Assembly (NCBI GenBank): GCA_016197205.1
Contig: JACPWG010000127.1
Coordinates: 1 to 51,897 of the forward strand
DNA: 51,897 bases
DNA from: Planctomycetota bacterium
GTDB taxonomy: Bacteria > Planctomycetota > MHYJ01 > WSZJ01 > JACPWG01
Direction of reading: 5' to 3'
Position numbers and translations under genes: made by a program
Notes under the pieces: model-generated
Databases searched by the model: none
Seen by the model: the letters and a program-made list of their open reading frames with translations, nothing else
Told to the model about the DNA's origin: nothing
Part shown: piece by piece, positions 16,148 to 27,349 of the stretch
How positions within the stretch are numbered: the stretch's first letter is position 1
How the letters are laid out: every line of letters begins with the position of its first letter

Positions 16148-19003
16148 TCACCCCGGCGGCCCGGCCGCGACCAGGTGCAGCCGCGGTTCGTCGAGGCGCG
16201 CGGCCATCACCTCGGCCGCGCGGTCGCGGAGGGCGACGGCGGCTGCGATCCCCTCCCCTTCCGGGTGGAGCGGGTCGAGCACGTCGATCTCGATGCGCGC
16301 GCGGCGCGGGAGCCAGGTGCCGTCGCGGAGCGCGCGGCGCGCGCCCCGGAGCACGATCGGGATTACCGGCACGCGGCGGTCCACCGCCACCCGGAACGCA
16401 CCGAGCTTGAACGGGCGCAGGCCGGTGGCCGGCGTAAACGTGCCTTCCGGGTACATGAGGACCTGCCCGCCCCCCTCCACCGCCTCGCTGATCTGCTTCA
16501 GAACGTCGAGGCTCCGGTCCTGGCGGGAGCGATCGATGTAGATGTGGCCCGCGCGCGTCAGGAAGCTCCCCGCGAAGGGCAGCCGCGCGTTCTCGAGCTT
16601 CGAGACGAAGTGGACGGAGGTGTCGAGGGCGGCGTGGAGGAAGATCGGGTCCAGGTAGCTCTGGTGGTTCGCGACGAGGACCGCGGGGCCGCTCGGGATG
16701 CGCTCCAGGCCGCGGACGTGCGGGCCGTAGCCGCCGAGCCGCGCGATCCAGCGCGACCAGGCCTGCCCGATCCGCCGCACGCGCTGCCGCTTCCGGGACA
16801 CGCGCAGCGCGGCCCAGAAGCAGGGGGTGAGCGTGACGAAGAGCGCGTAGATCCACAGGGCGTACCCGAGCCGCGCGACTCGCCGACCCGCGGCGCGACC
16901 GCGCGCCGGCAGCCCGCGTGCGAAGAGCGCCGCAAGCTGCAGCGGCGCGGCCGCGCGACGCCGGCCCAACAGGCCCTCCTGCAACAGCCGGCGCGTCTCG
17001 CCGCGGCGCAGTTTGCCGCTCGAGGTCTTCGGCACGCTCCCCGGCGGACACAGGACGACCCGGTCCGGCGGCGAGCCGACGACTTCGGCGACCGCCTCGT
17101 TCACGGCGCGCGCCACCGCCTCGCGGTCGGCGGGCCGAGGCTCCCTCGTCTCCGCCACGACCACGATCGCCTCCGTCCCGAGCTTCGCATCCTTAAGGCC
17201 GATCGCCGCGATGCAGCCCGGACGTATGCCCGGCACCCCCGCCACCGCCTGCTCGATCTCGTGCGGATGGTAGCTCCGCCCCGCCTTCTTGATCAGCTCC
17301 TTCTCCCGCCCCGCGATGAAGAGCTCCCCCTCGGCGAGGAAGGCCAGGTCGCCCGTGTCCACCCAGCCGCCGTCGCGAAGGACCGCCCGCGTGGCCGCGG
17401 GATTCCGGTAGTAGCCGCGCAGGGAGGACGGGCCCCGGAACTCGAGCCGCCCGACGCAGCGCTCGGGCAGCTTCTCCCCGGTCGGGGATACGACGCGCAG
17501 CTCGTAGCCGTCCAGCGGCCGTCCGCAGGAGACGAGTTCCACGGGGCTCTTCTCGCCGGCCGCGGGCGGGACCATGCGTCCGTCCTTCTCGAAAGGCTCG
17601 CGCGCGAAGGCTTCGATGCGCGGCGGTCGACCCGGCTCCATCGCCACGCCCACGGTCGCTTCGGCGAGGCCGTAGGCCGGGGTCATCGTGGTCGGGCGAA
17701 AGCCGTGCGGGCCGAAGCGGGCCTGGAAGCGCGCGATCGTTTCCGGCAGGACCGCCTCGCTGCCGTTCAGGGTGATGCGCCAGGAGGAGAGGTCCAGCCC
17801 TTCGGTGCGGTCGGCGGCGATCTTGCGGCAGCACAGCTCGAAGGCGAAATTCGGCGCTGACGTGAGGGACGCGCGGTGCCGGTGGATGGTCCAGAGCCAG
17901 CTTTCGGGACGGGTCAGGAACTCGATCGGGGACTGGATCACGGTCGGGATGCCGAAATACAGCGGGTACAGGACGCCGCCGACCAGGCCCATGTCGTGGT
18001 ACAGCGGGAGCCAGCTCGACATGATGTCGCGCGGCCCGACCTGGGTGCGCGCCCCGATGGCGCGGACGTTCGCGAGCACGGCCGCGTGCGTGAGGTCGAC
18101 GCCTTTGGGCTCGCCGGTGCTGCCGCTCGTGTATTGCAGGAAGGCCGTCGCGTCGGGCGGCACGGCGGGGACCTCGGGCACGCCGTCTCCGAGCAGCTCC
18201 GAGACGGTGCCGACCGCGCGTAGGGTGTTTACCCGATCCCTGGCGAGGTCCGCAATCGCCGCGGCGCGGTCGAACGTCACGAGGAGCTCGGCCTCGGCGT
18301 TCCGGAGGATGAGCGCTTGGCGCGCGACGTATTCGGCGATCCGATCCGGGCGGAGCGGCGGGTAGATCGGCACGGGCACGCCGCCGGCGACGAGCGCGCC
18401 GAAAAACGCGGTGAAGAAGTCCTCGGAGGTCGGGAGCATGATCGCCACGCGCCCGCCCGGCGCAAGGCCGCGCGCGAGCAGGCCCGCGGCGAGACGGCCG
18501 GCGTTGCGAACCAGTGCGCCGTAGGTGAGGACGCGGTCGGCAGCACCCTCGGCGACGAGGTAGATTGCGGGTCGTTCCGGATGCGCCGCCGCGCGACGCG
18601 CGAGCACTTCGGTGAGCGTGGAGGCCGCTTCGGGGGCGGGCGTCGCATCCCCGGCTTCCGGCGCGAGCGGGGCGACCTGGAAACCGCCGCCCGCGCCGCT
18701 CGCGGCGTCGGCACGGGCGCGGGCACACGCGCCGGCGCATGCCAGGATTGCGCGCAGGGTGTCGCCTTCGACGAGGGCCGAGGGCGGGAGGGAGACATGG
18801 AGCGCTTCCCCGATGCGCGTGAGGAGGTCGACGCGTTCCAGGCTGCCGAGGCCCAGCTCACGTTCGAGTTTCGAGTCGAGCGTCGCGTAGGCGCGGGCCT
18901 CCGGGTGGCCGAGCTCGGAGAGCAGGGCCCGGAGGGCCTCGAGTACCGCTCGGGCGTCTGCCTCCGAGGCGGCGGGCTCGGTGACCGGGGCCGGGTCGGG
19001 CAT
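16148..19003 (-). CDS. ACP - fatty acyl-AMP ligase - lysophospholipid acyltransferase fusion
   Basis: ATG at 19003; 951 residues. Domains in order: an acyl-carrier domain (about 15-95) with the phosphopantetheine Ser54 in LGLGSLERVDLL; then an AMP-forming ligase of the FAAL type (about 110-640) with YTSGSTGEPKGV, the PAYGLAEATVGV motif and IKKAGRSYHPHEIE near its end. A hydrophobic segment (about 705-730) and a PlsC-type acyltransferase with NHQSYLD (His780, Asp785) and YPEGTFTPATG complete it. The ligase would activate a fatty acid as acyl-AMP and load it on the ACP, and the acyltransferase would pass it to a lysolipid or similar acceptor. A one-protein activation and transfer device is inferred from domain order. 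It lies 108 bases after the hybrid kinase gene on the same strand. Confidence 0.85.
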   Translation of the reverse strand: MPDPAPVTEPAASEADARAVLEALRALLSELGHPEARAYATLDSKLERELGLGSLERVDLLTRIGEALHVSLPPSALVEGDTLRAILACAGACARARADAASGAGGGFQVAPLAPEAGDATPAPEAASTLTEVLARRAAAHPERPAIYLVAEGAADRVLTYGALVRNAGRLAAGLLARGLAPGGRVAIMLPTSEDFFTAFFGALVAGGVPVPIYPPLRPDRIAEYVARQALILRNAEAELLVTFDRAAAIADLARDRVNTLRAVGTVSELLGDGVPEVPAVPPDATAFLQYTSGSTGEPKGVDLTHAAVLANVRAIGARTQVGPRDIMSSWLPLYHDMGLVGGVLYPLYFGIPTVIQSPIEFLTRPESWLWTIHRHRASLTSAPNFAFELCCRKIAADRTEGLDLSSWRITLNGSEAVLPETIARFQARFGPHGFRPTTMTPAYGLAEATVGVAMEPGRPPRIEAFAREPFEKDGRMVPPAAGEKSPVELVSCGRPLDGYELRVVSPTGEKLPERCVGRLEFRGPSSLRGYYRNPAATRAVLRDGGWVDTGDLAFLAEGELFIAGREKELIKKAGRSYHPHEIEQAVAGVPGIRPGCIAAIGLKDAKLGTEAIVVVAETREPRPADREAVARAVNEAVAEVVGSPPDRVVLCPPGSVPKTSSGKLRRGETRRLLQEGLLGRRRAAAPLQLAALFARGLPARGRAAGRRVARLGYALWIYALFVTLTPCFWAALRVSRKRQRVRRIGQAWSRWIARLGGYGPHVRGLERIPSGPAVLVANHQSYLDPIFLHAALDTSVHFVSKLENARLPFAGSFLTRAGHIYIDRSRQDRSLDVLKQISEAVEGGGQVLMYPEGTFTPATGLRPFKLGAFRVAVDRRVPVIPIVLRGARRALRDGTWLPRRARIEIDVLDPLHPEGEGIAAAVALRDRAAEVMAARLDEPRLHLVAAGPPG

Positions 19004-19044
19004 CAGGGGGCGCTCCGAATGCGGGGGAGGTGACGCTGGTCGTC

Positions 19045-19065
19045 GGGCACGGCGGCGCCGTGCCC
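19045..19065. repeat. GGGCACGGC hairpin, dispersed
   Basis: GGGCACGGC (19045-19053) and GCCGTGCCC (19057-19065) form a perfect 9-bp stem with a 3-base loop. A near-identical stem, followed by the same CCTAC, is at 25120-25138. It lies after the stop of the histidine kinase gene (minus strand) and before the FAAL fusion, where it could slow or end transcription, but there is no T-tract. Confidence 0.55.
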
Positions 19066-19111
19066 CTACCGATGACGAACACCTGTCGTGCGGGATGGCG
19101 GCGGCGTGCGC

Positions 19112-21337
19112 CTACGGCCGGTCGGAGGCGCCCCCGGGCTCGGGGGCGCGAAAGGCCAGCATGCAGGACTCCAGTTCTGCGACGAGCGGGGAAATGCCGC
19201 CCTGACCCTTCGAGACGACGACCTGCGCGAGCGGGCGGAGCTGGGCGTGCTCCTCCGCGGTCAGGTCCTTGGTGGTCCAGACGATCACAGGCGTGTGCCG
19301 ACCCACGGGGCGGGCGCGGAAGTGCCGCAGGAACTCGAACCCGCTCATGCCGGGCAGCACGAGGTCGAGGATGACGATCGCGGGGTGCTCGCGCTCGGCC
19401 GCCTCGAGACCGGTTTCCGCATCCGGGCAGCCGACCGGCCGGTAGCCGAGGCGGCTCAGCGTCACCTCGATCAACTTGAGGGCCTTGGGCTCGTCCTCGA
19501 CGACCAGGACGGTTCGCGTGCCGTCCGGGGGGATGCCCGCGCGGCTCAGCGCGGCCAGCAGGTCGTCCGGCGCGACCGGTTTGGGAAGCACGTCCTGCAC
19601 GGGAAACGCGGCCGCGACTCCGCGCTCGGCCACCAGCGTCACGACGATCGCGGGCGTGTCGCGGTTGGGGCCTTCTTTCCGGATGGCACGGAGGACCTCC
19701 CAGCCCGCCATGTCGGGGAGCGCGAGATCGAGGGTGATCGCATCGAAAGGTTTCTCGTTGCAGCGCGCGAGCGCCTCGGCCCCGGAGGAGGCGGCCTGCA
19801 CCGAGTACCCGGCCTCGGCGAGCACCTGCACGAGCAACGCGCGGTCCTCCGCATCGTCCTCGATGATCAGGATGGAGCGTGCGCCGATGCGGGGCACGAC
19901 TACCGGCAGCCCAGGGGGGGCGTCCTCGCCGCCGGGGCGCGCCTGGGCCATGGTCCGGGGGAGGAGGGCGAAGAATACGCTCCCGCGTTCGGGCCGGCTG
20001 CGCACGCCCACGGTTCCCCCCATGGCCTCCACGATCCTCTTCGTAAGGGCCAGCCCGAGGCCCGTGCCCTGCTGTTTTTTCGCGGCCCCGGTGTCGAGCT
20101 GCTGGAACTCGACGAAGAGTTTGCCCAGGTCTTCCGGGCGGACGCCGATGCCGGTGTCCTCGACCTCCAGGCGATACGCGTCGACCCCCTCGGGACGGAC
20201 GCGGATGGACACGCGGCCGTTTTCCGGAGTGAACTTCAGCGCGTTCGAAAGATAATTGTACAGGACCTGCCGCAGCTTCGAGGCGTCGACGAGCACGGCG
20301 CCGACGGCGGCATCGACGGAGGTGTCGACTTCGATCCACTTCTTCGTGGCGGCCGGGCGCAGGATGTCGCGGACCTCCCGGACGACGTCCGCGGGCTGCA
20401 CGGTCTCGGGCCGAAACTCCATTTTGCCCGCCTCGACCTTCGACAGGTCGAGCACGTCGTTGATGAGCTGGAGGAGGTGGCGGGCGCTGGTGAGGACGTA
20501 GCTCATGAACTCTCCGTGCTCCTTGGAGCCGGAGGGCACGTGGCCGTCGACCATGAGCTGGACGAAGCCGATGATGGCGTTGAGCGGCGTCCGCAGCTCG
20601 TGCGACATGTTGGCGAGGAATTCGCTCTTCAGGCGGTTGGCCTCGCGGATCTGGCGGCCGTGCTGTTCGAGGTCGAGGTTTTTGCCGCGCAGCTCCTTCT
20701 CCAGGCGCTTCCGTTCCGTGATGTCGGTGGAGATCCCCGCGACGGCATAGGGCGCGCCCGAGGCGTCGCAGAGGGGGAACTTGAGGGAGATGTAGGTGTG
20801 GGCGCCGTCGGTGTGCGGGGCGAGCTCCTCCATCTCGAGCGGCGCGCGGGCCTCGAGCACTTTCCGGTCATTGGCGCGGAAGGCGTCGGACATTTCCTTG
20901 GGGAAGTAGTCATAGTCGGTGTGCCCGATCGCCTGCTCCCGCGTGACGTGGAAAAGGACCTCGAATTGATGATTGATGAACATGTACCGGCCGAGGAGGT
21001 CTTTCATGTAGATGACGGCCGTGGTGTTGTCGAGCAGTGCCTGAAGCTGGTCGCGCGTGGCACGAACGACGGGGGGCGGAGAGTCGGCATGGACGGCGAG
21101 GAGGGCTTCGCCCGCGGGGCCGATGCCGGCCGGGCTAGGGGAAACGCCCGAGGCGCCGGCGCCAGGGCCGACGCGGGCCGCCGGCGGCTCGGCCGGGGCC
21201 ACCCGCGCTTCGCGCTCCTCGTCCAGCGCGGGCTCGTGGACCTCGAAGCCCGCCGCCCGGAGGACCCGGCGCAGCGTCTCGGGATCCTGCGGGCCTCCCT
21301 TGATCCGCAGAAACCTCGGCATTTGGGGGTCGGGCAT
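19112..21337 (-). CDS. Hybrid sensor histidine kinase, PAS-HisKA-HATPase-REC-REC
   Basis: Start taken as the ATG at 21337; a TTG precedes it directly at 21340. The 741-residue cytoplasmic protein has a PAS domain (about 105-225, ending in GISTDITERKRLEKEL), a HisKA box with SHELRTPLNAIIGF, and a HATPase with N box NYLSNALKF, DTGIGV and GTGLGLALTK. Two receiver domains follow, with phosphoacceptor Asp in LDLALPDM and LDLVLPGM. No membrane segment is visible, so the signal is probably intracellular. The second receiver ends in a Gly/Pro tail. A paralogue with the same kinase-receiver-receiver order is at 33000-35390. The output partner is not adjacent; both neighbours on this strand are unrelated in function. 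Confidence 0.9.
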   Translation of the reverse strand: MPDPQMPRFLRIKGGPQDPETLRRVLRAAGFEVHEPALDEEREARVAPAEPPAARVGPGAGASGVSPSPAGIGPAGEALLAVHADSPPPVVRATRDQLQALLDNTTAVIYMKDLLGRYMFINHQFEVLFHVTREQAIGHTDYDYFPKEMSDAFRANDRKVLEARAPLEMEELAPHTDGAHTYISLKFPLCDASGAPYAVAGISTDITERKRLEKELRGKNLDLEQHGRQIREANRLKSEFLANMSHELRTPLNAIIGFVQLMVDGHVPSGSKEHGEFMSYVLTSARHLLQLINDVLDLSKVEAGKMEFRPETVQPADVVREVRDILRPAATKKWIEVDTSVDAAVGAVLVDASKLRQVLYNYLSNALKFTPENGRVSIRVRPEGVDAYRLEVEDTGIGVRPEDLGKLFVEFQQLDTGAAKKQQGTGLGLALTKRIVEAMGGTVGVRSRPERGSVFFALLPRTMAQARPGGEDAPPGLPVVVPRIGARSILIIEDDAEDRALLVQVLAEAGYSVQAASSGAEALARCNEKPFDAITLDLALPDMAGWEVLRAIRKEGPNRDTPAIVVTLVAERGVAAAFPVQDVLPKPVAPDDLLAALSRAGIPPDGTRTVLVVEDEPKALKLIEVTLSRLGYRPVGCPDAETGLEAAEREHPAIVILDLVLPGMSGFEFLRHFRARPVGRHTPVIVWTTKDLTAEEHAQLRPLAQVVVSKGQGGISPLVAELESCMLAFRAPEPGGASDRP

Positions 21338-21428
21338 CAAGGTAACACCGTAGAGGGGGGGCTCTCCAGGAGTTCTTCGATCATCGCATCGCCTCCGCGC
21401 GCTTGTCCAGAGGATCCGCCACTGCTCG

Positions 21429-24152
<2,724 letters not shown>

Positions 24153-24380
24153 CGACGTCCTCCGTCAAGTGGCGCGGCGAAAGAGAAGGCATGATACCAC
24201 AAGAGGATTTCGAGGGCAAACTTGCTGCGCGCGCCGTGCTCGTTCTTTCCGGAGCGCCACGGAGGACTCTTCCCGGTTTTGCGAGCACGCCCGGGCCCAA
24301 CGGCCAGCCCGTTCTCGTGGGCCTTCCATGTCGTTCCGGTAGGTCCTTCGTTTCCGTCGCAGGCGCGTCCCGCGTGGAAA

Positions 24381-24545
24381 CCGAATCGCGACCGTGAGGG
24401 GGCGGTCTGGGGGCGTTCTGCCACGACATCCGGTTCGAGGCCGCCGACCCGCATGGTAGCGCCCTGCGAACCCACCGGGCGGCCAGGTCGAATCCGCGGC
24501 TCTGCAAAAACGCGCGGAGACCGCTCCCTCACGGTCGCGGTTCGG
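24381..24545. mobile_element. 165-bp inverted-repeat element with CGCGACCGTGAGG arms (MITE-like)
   Basis: Left arm 24381-24408 and right arm 24518-24545 are inverted copies with 26 of 28 bases identical around CGCGACCGTGAGG. Similarity extends a further dozen bases inward. The inner 85-110 bases show no coding. One arm of the same family is alone at 38239-38263. I see no clear target-site duplication. It could be a MITE or a folded regulatory RNA. Confidence 0.65.
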
Positions 24546-24984
24546 TGTGTCCGTCGCGGACCCGTTCCGCTTCCATCGTCCCCATGTCGTACACCCCCAG
24601 GATCGATCGTGAAGGCCCACGAGGTGCAAAGCACGACTCGACTCCTGTGAAGTGGAGCATGAAAGGCCGGCTCCAGGAAGGCCGAAAAAGCGAAAAGGCC
24701 CCGGGGTCTTTCGACCTCGAGGCCCTTCGTTGTGGCGCTCGGAAAAGCATTCGTCGGCGGGGGCCGGGGGCGCTTCACAACCTGACGCTTCACCCGGTCG
24801 GAGCTGGCGTCCACCGGCGAGCGGACGGCGACCTTTCCCGAGGCCACTTGACGCTCGAACAGGGGGCGGTGTGGGGATGGGGCCGCCGGGCCTGCGTCGA
24901 GCGTCTGTGTCTGGCTTTCGGTATAACCGGGCGGGGGCGCGGAGGGTTCGGTCCTCTTCCGGAACTCTCCGGAGCCCATTTTCT

Positions 24985-25012
24985 TTGAGGGGTCCCGCTG
25001 CATTGCTATAAT
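24985..25012 (+). promoter_or_regulatory. Candidate promoter of the pyrF operon
   Basis: TTGAGG at 24985-24990 and a perfect TATAAT at 25007-25012 are 16 bases apart. The start codon of pyrF is 217 bases downstream, so the leader would include the inverted repeat at 25065-25184. This leader would fold, which could affect expression of the three overlapping genes that follow. Confidence 0.4.
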
Positions 25013-25064
25013 GCCACGCGCTTTTGCGCTCCCGCCCGCCCCCTGCCCGCCACGGTTTTCGGCA

Positions 25065-25184
25065 TGGTTCAAATCGCCGCCGACGTAGAGCCCAGCCGAC
25101 AACCCTGCCTCGCCTCGAAGGCACGGCAGCGCCGTGCCCCTACGGAGGTCGGCCGACGGCGATCTGTGACTCGGATTTGAACCA
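25065..25184. repeat. Inverted repeat pair in the pyrF leader
   Basis: TGGTTCAAATC (25065-25075) and GATTTGAACCA (25174-25184) are perfect 11-bp inverted copies; each flank resembles the block at 895-985. Between them lies the GGCACGGC hairpin (25120-25138) also seen at 19045. The arrangement looks like a MITE or a nested pair of repeat units. It may form a structured 5' leader for pyrF. Confidence 0.5.
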
Positions 25185-25229
25185 GGCCCGGTTTTCAGCC
25201 CGCTCTTTTTTTTCTGGCCGAGGCGTCGC

Positions 25230-26252
25230 ATGCGACCCTTTCCCGACCGGCTGGTCTCCGCGATTCGAACGAAAGCGAGCTGCGTCGTCGTGGGGCTCGA
25301 CCCGCGACTCGCGCTTCTCCCGAAGTCCCTGCGGCTCGCCGCCTTTCGGCGCTTTGGACGGGGCCGGCGTGGGGCGGCCGAGGCGATCCGCGCGTTTAAT
25401 CGGGAGGTGCTCCAGGTCGTCGCGCCGCGAGCGGTCGCGGTCAAGCCCCAGGTCGCGTTCTACGAGGCCTTCGGCCCGGAAGGAATGGCGGCGTTCGCGG
25501 ACAGCCTTTCGGATGCGCGGGCGGCGGGGCTGCTGACGATCGCCGACGTCAAGCGCGGGGACGTCCCGAGCACGGCCGAGGCGTACGCGGATGCGTACTT
25601 TCCCGCGGCCACGGCGGCAGCCGCGGCGGAGAGGCGGAGCGGGCGGGGGCGGCAGCGCGGGCGGGCCGCGGCGAGCTCGCCGACCGGCGCGCCGTTCGAC
25701 GCGGACGCGGTCACGCTGCAACCCTACCTGGGCGAGGACAGCGTGCGGCCGTTTCTGCGTGGATGCGCGGAGGCGGGGCGAGGGGTGTTCTTTCTGGTCA
25801 GGACCTCGAACCCGGGCGCGGCCGAGTTCCAGGACTTGCGCTGCGGCGGGCGGCCGTTTTACAGAGTGGTCGCACGCGCGGTGGATCGGTGGGGCGGCGC
25901 GCTGGTGGGCGAATGCGGCTACAGCGCCGTGGGGGCGGTGGTGGGAGCGACCGCGCCGGCCGCGGCTGCGGCGCTGCGGCGAGACTTGCCGCGCGCGTTT
26001 TTTTTGGTGCCGGGCTACGGCGCGCAGGGCGGCGGCGCGGGTGAAGTCCGCCCGTGCTTCGATCGGGACGGACTGGGCGCGCTCATCGCGGCATCCCGCT
26101 CCATCACATTCGCGTACACGACCTCGCCCGGCAAGGAGGCGTACGGAGAGCGCCGCTGGGAGCGGGCGGTGGAGGAGGCGCTGCTGCGGATGAATCAGGA
26201 GCTTGCGGCGGTGAGGAACCCCGTGCCGGAGCGCGCCCGGGGCGGCTCATGA
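25230..26252 (+). CDS. pyrF: Orotidine 5'-phosphate decarboxylase
   Basis: ATG at 25230. The catalytic set D-x-K-xx-D is Asp106, Lys108 and Asp111 in IADVKRGD; VGLDPRL (21-27) and VAVKPQVAFYE (69-79) fit the long (type 2) OMP decarboxylase family. It makes UMP from OMP in pyrimidine synthesis. An unusual Ala/Arg/Gly-rich insertion at about 124-156 separates AYADAYF from the DAVTLQPYLGED motif. It overlaps the next gene by 4 bases (ATGA). Placing pyrF with two envelope-polymer genes may link UMP supply to UDP-sugar use, but this is inference. The upstream inverted repeat could be a regulatory leader. Confidence 0.9.
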   Translation: MRPFPDRLVSAIRTKASCVVVGLDPRLALLPKSLRLAAFRRFGRGRRGAAEAIRAFNREVLQVVAPRAVAVKPQVAFYEAFGPEGMAAFADSLSDARAAGLLTIADVKRGDVPSTAEAYADAYFPAATAAAAAERRSGRGRQRGRAAASSPTGAPFDADAVTLQPYLGEDSVRPFLRGCAEAGRGVFFLVRTSNPGAAEFQDLRCGGRPFYRVVARAVDRWGGALVGECGYSAVGAVVGATAPAAAAALRRDLPRAFFLVPGYGAQGGGAGEVRPCFDRDGLGALIAASRSITFAYTTSPGKEAYGERRWERAVEEALLRMNQELAAVRNPVPERARGGS

Positions 26253-27349
26253 TCGCGGCGCAGGCGGTCACGTTCGCCGTGGCGCTCCTCGTCTCGCTCG
26301 TCGGGACGCCGCTCGCCCGGGCGCTCGCCCGACGCCGGGGCTTCGTCGACGAGCCGGGGGAGCGCAAGATCCACCGGCAGGCGGTGGCGCTCGGCGGCGG
26401 CGTCGCGATCTTCGCAGCGGTCGTCCTGCCGCTCGCGGGCGCGGCGCTCGCGATCCTCCTGCTCTCCTCGTACGGCGTCCCCGGGAGCTTCCCCGCGGAG
26501 GTCGCCGTGCATCTGCCGGGGGCGAAGGGCCGACTGCCGCAGCTCGGCTGGATCGGCCTCGGCGGGGTCGTGCTCTTCGGGGTCGGGCTCGTGGACGATC
26601 ATCGCGGGCTCTCCGCCTGGACGAAGCTCGCGTTCCAAGTCGTCGTCGCCTGCGGCCTCGTGCTGGTCGGCGTGCGGGCGAGCCTGTTCCTGGATGGGGT
26701 GCCCGGCGGGCCGCTGGTCTCGGGCGCGCTCTCGGTGCTGTGGATCGTGGGGCTCACGAACGCCTTCAACCTCCTCGACAACATGGATGGGCTCTGCGCC
26801 GGGGTGGCCTCGGTCGCGGCCTCGATCTTCCTCACGATCGCCATGCTCACGGGCCAGCACTTCATCGCGTGCTGCCTGCTCGCGCTGCTGGGGGGCTGTC
26901 TCGGCTTCCTGGTTTTCAACCGGCCGCCCGCCACGATCTTCATGGGGGACGCGGGCAGCCTCTTCATCGGCTACACCCTCTCGGTCCTCACCATCCTCTT
27001 CACCTACTACCGCTACGAAGCCGGCTATCACCTCTACTCGGTGCTCGTGCCATTTTTTATTTTCGCCGTGCCGGCCTACGACACGCTCTCGGTCATGGCG
27101 ATCCGCATTTCCCAGGGGCGCTCGATCTTCCAGGGGGACACGAACCACCTCTCGCATCGCCTCGTCGCGCTGGGGCTGTCGCGGGGGGCCGCGGTGCTCC
27201 TCATCTACCTGCTGACGCTGTGCACGGGTCTCCCGGCGATCCTCATCTACGAGACGCAGGTGGGCGGCGCGCTGGTGGCGACGCTCCAGGTCGCGCTCGT
27301 CCTCGCGATCCTCGCGGTCATCGAGACCGCGGCGCGGCGGCGCTCGTGA
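26249..27349 (+). CDS. WecA/TagO-like polyprenyl-phosphate sugar-1-phosphate transferase
   Basis: The ATG at 26249 overlaps the pyrF TGA. The 366-residue integral membrane protein has about ten hydrophobic helices. Family motifs are RGFVDEPGERKIH (Lys/His pair), the catalytic DDHRGLS, the NAFNLLDNMDGL segment and FMGDAGSLFIGY, all typical of the MraY/WecA/TagO superfamily. It would transfer a sugar-1-phosphate (probably a HexNAc-1-phosphate) from a UDP-sugar to undecaprenyl phosphate, starting an O-antigen-like polymer. MraY itself is less likely, since the window has no mur genes and an O-antigen ligase follows with a GTGA overlap. Confidence 0.85.
   Translation: MIAAQAVTFAVALLVSLVGTPLARALARRRGFVDEPGERKIHRQAVALGGGVAIFAAVVLPLAGAALAILLLSSYGVPGSFPAEVAVHLPGAKGRLPQLGWIGLGGVVLFGVGLVDDHRGLSAWTKLAFQVVVACGLVLVGVRASLFLDGVPGGPLVSGALSVLWIVGLTNAFNLLDNMDGLCAGVASVAASIFLTIAMLTGQHFIACCLLALLGGCLGFLVFNRPPATIFMGDAGSLFIGYTLSVLTILFTYYRYEAGYHLYSVLVPFFIFAVPAYDTLSVMAIRISQGRSIFQGDTNHLSHRLVALGLSRGAAVLLIYLLTLCTGLPAILIYETQVGGALVATLQVALVLAILAVIETAARRRS

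Larger units (their letters stand above)
24153..25229. other. 1.08-kb gene-free stretch with several repeat elements
   Basis: No frame here has a plausible protein. The stretch holds a 165-bp inverted-repeat element (24381-24545), a candidate promoter (24985-25012) and a second inverted-repeat element (25065-25184), all listed separately. Bases 24550-24980 show no recognisable feature. Spurious frames read across the repeats give the RDREGAV peptide often seen in repeat-derived hypothetical proteins. Confidence 0.6.

Noticed and set aside
24222..24650. 142-codon open frame in the gene-free stretch
   Set aside because: It reads through the inverted-repeat element (both arms give the RDREGAV-like and RSLTVAV peptides) and has no ribosome binding site.
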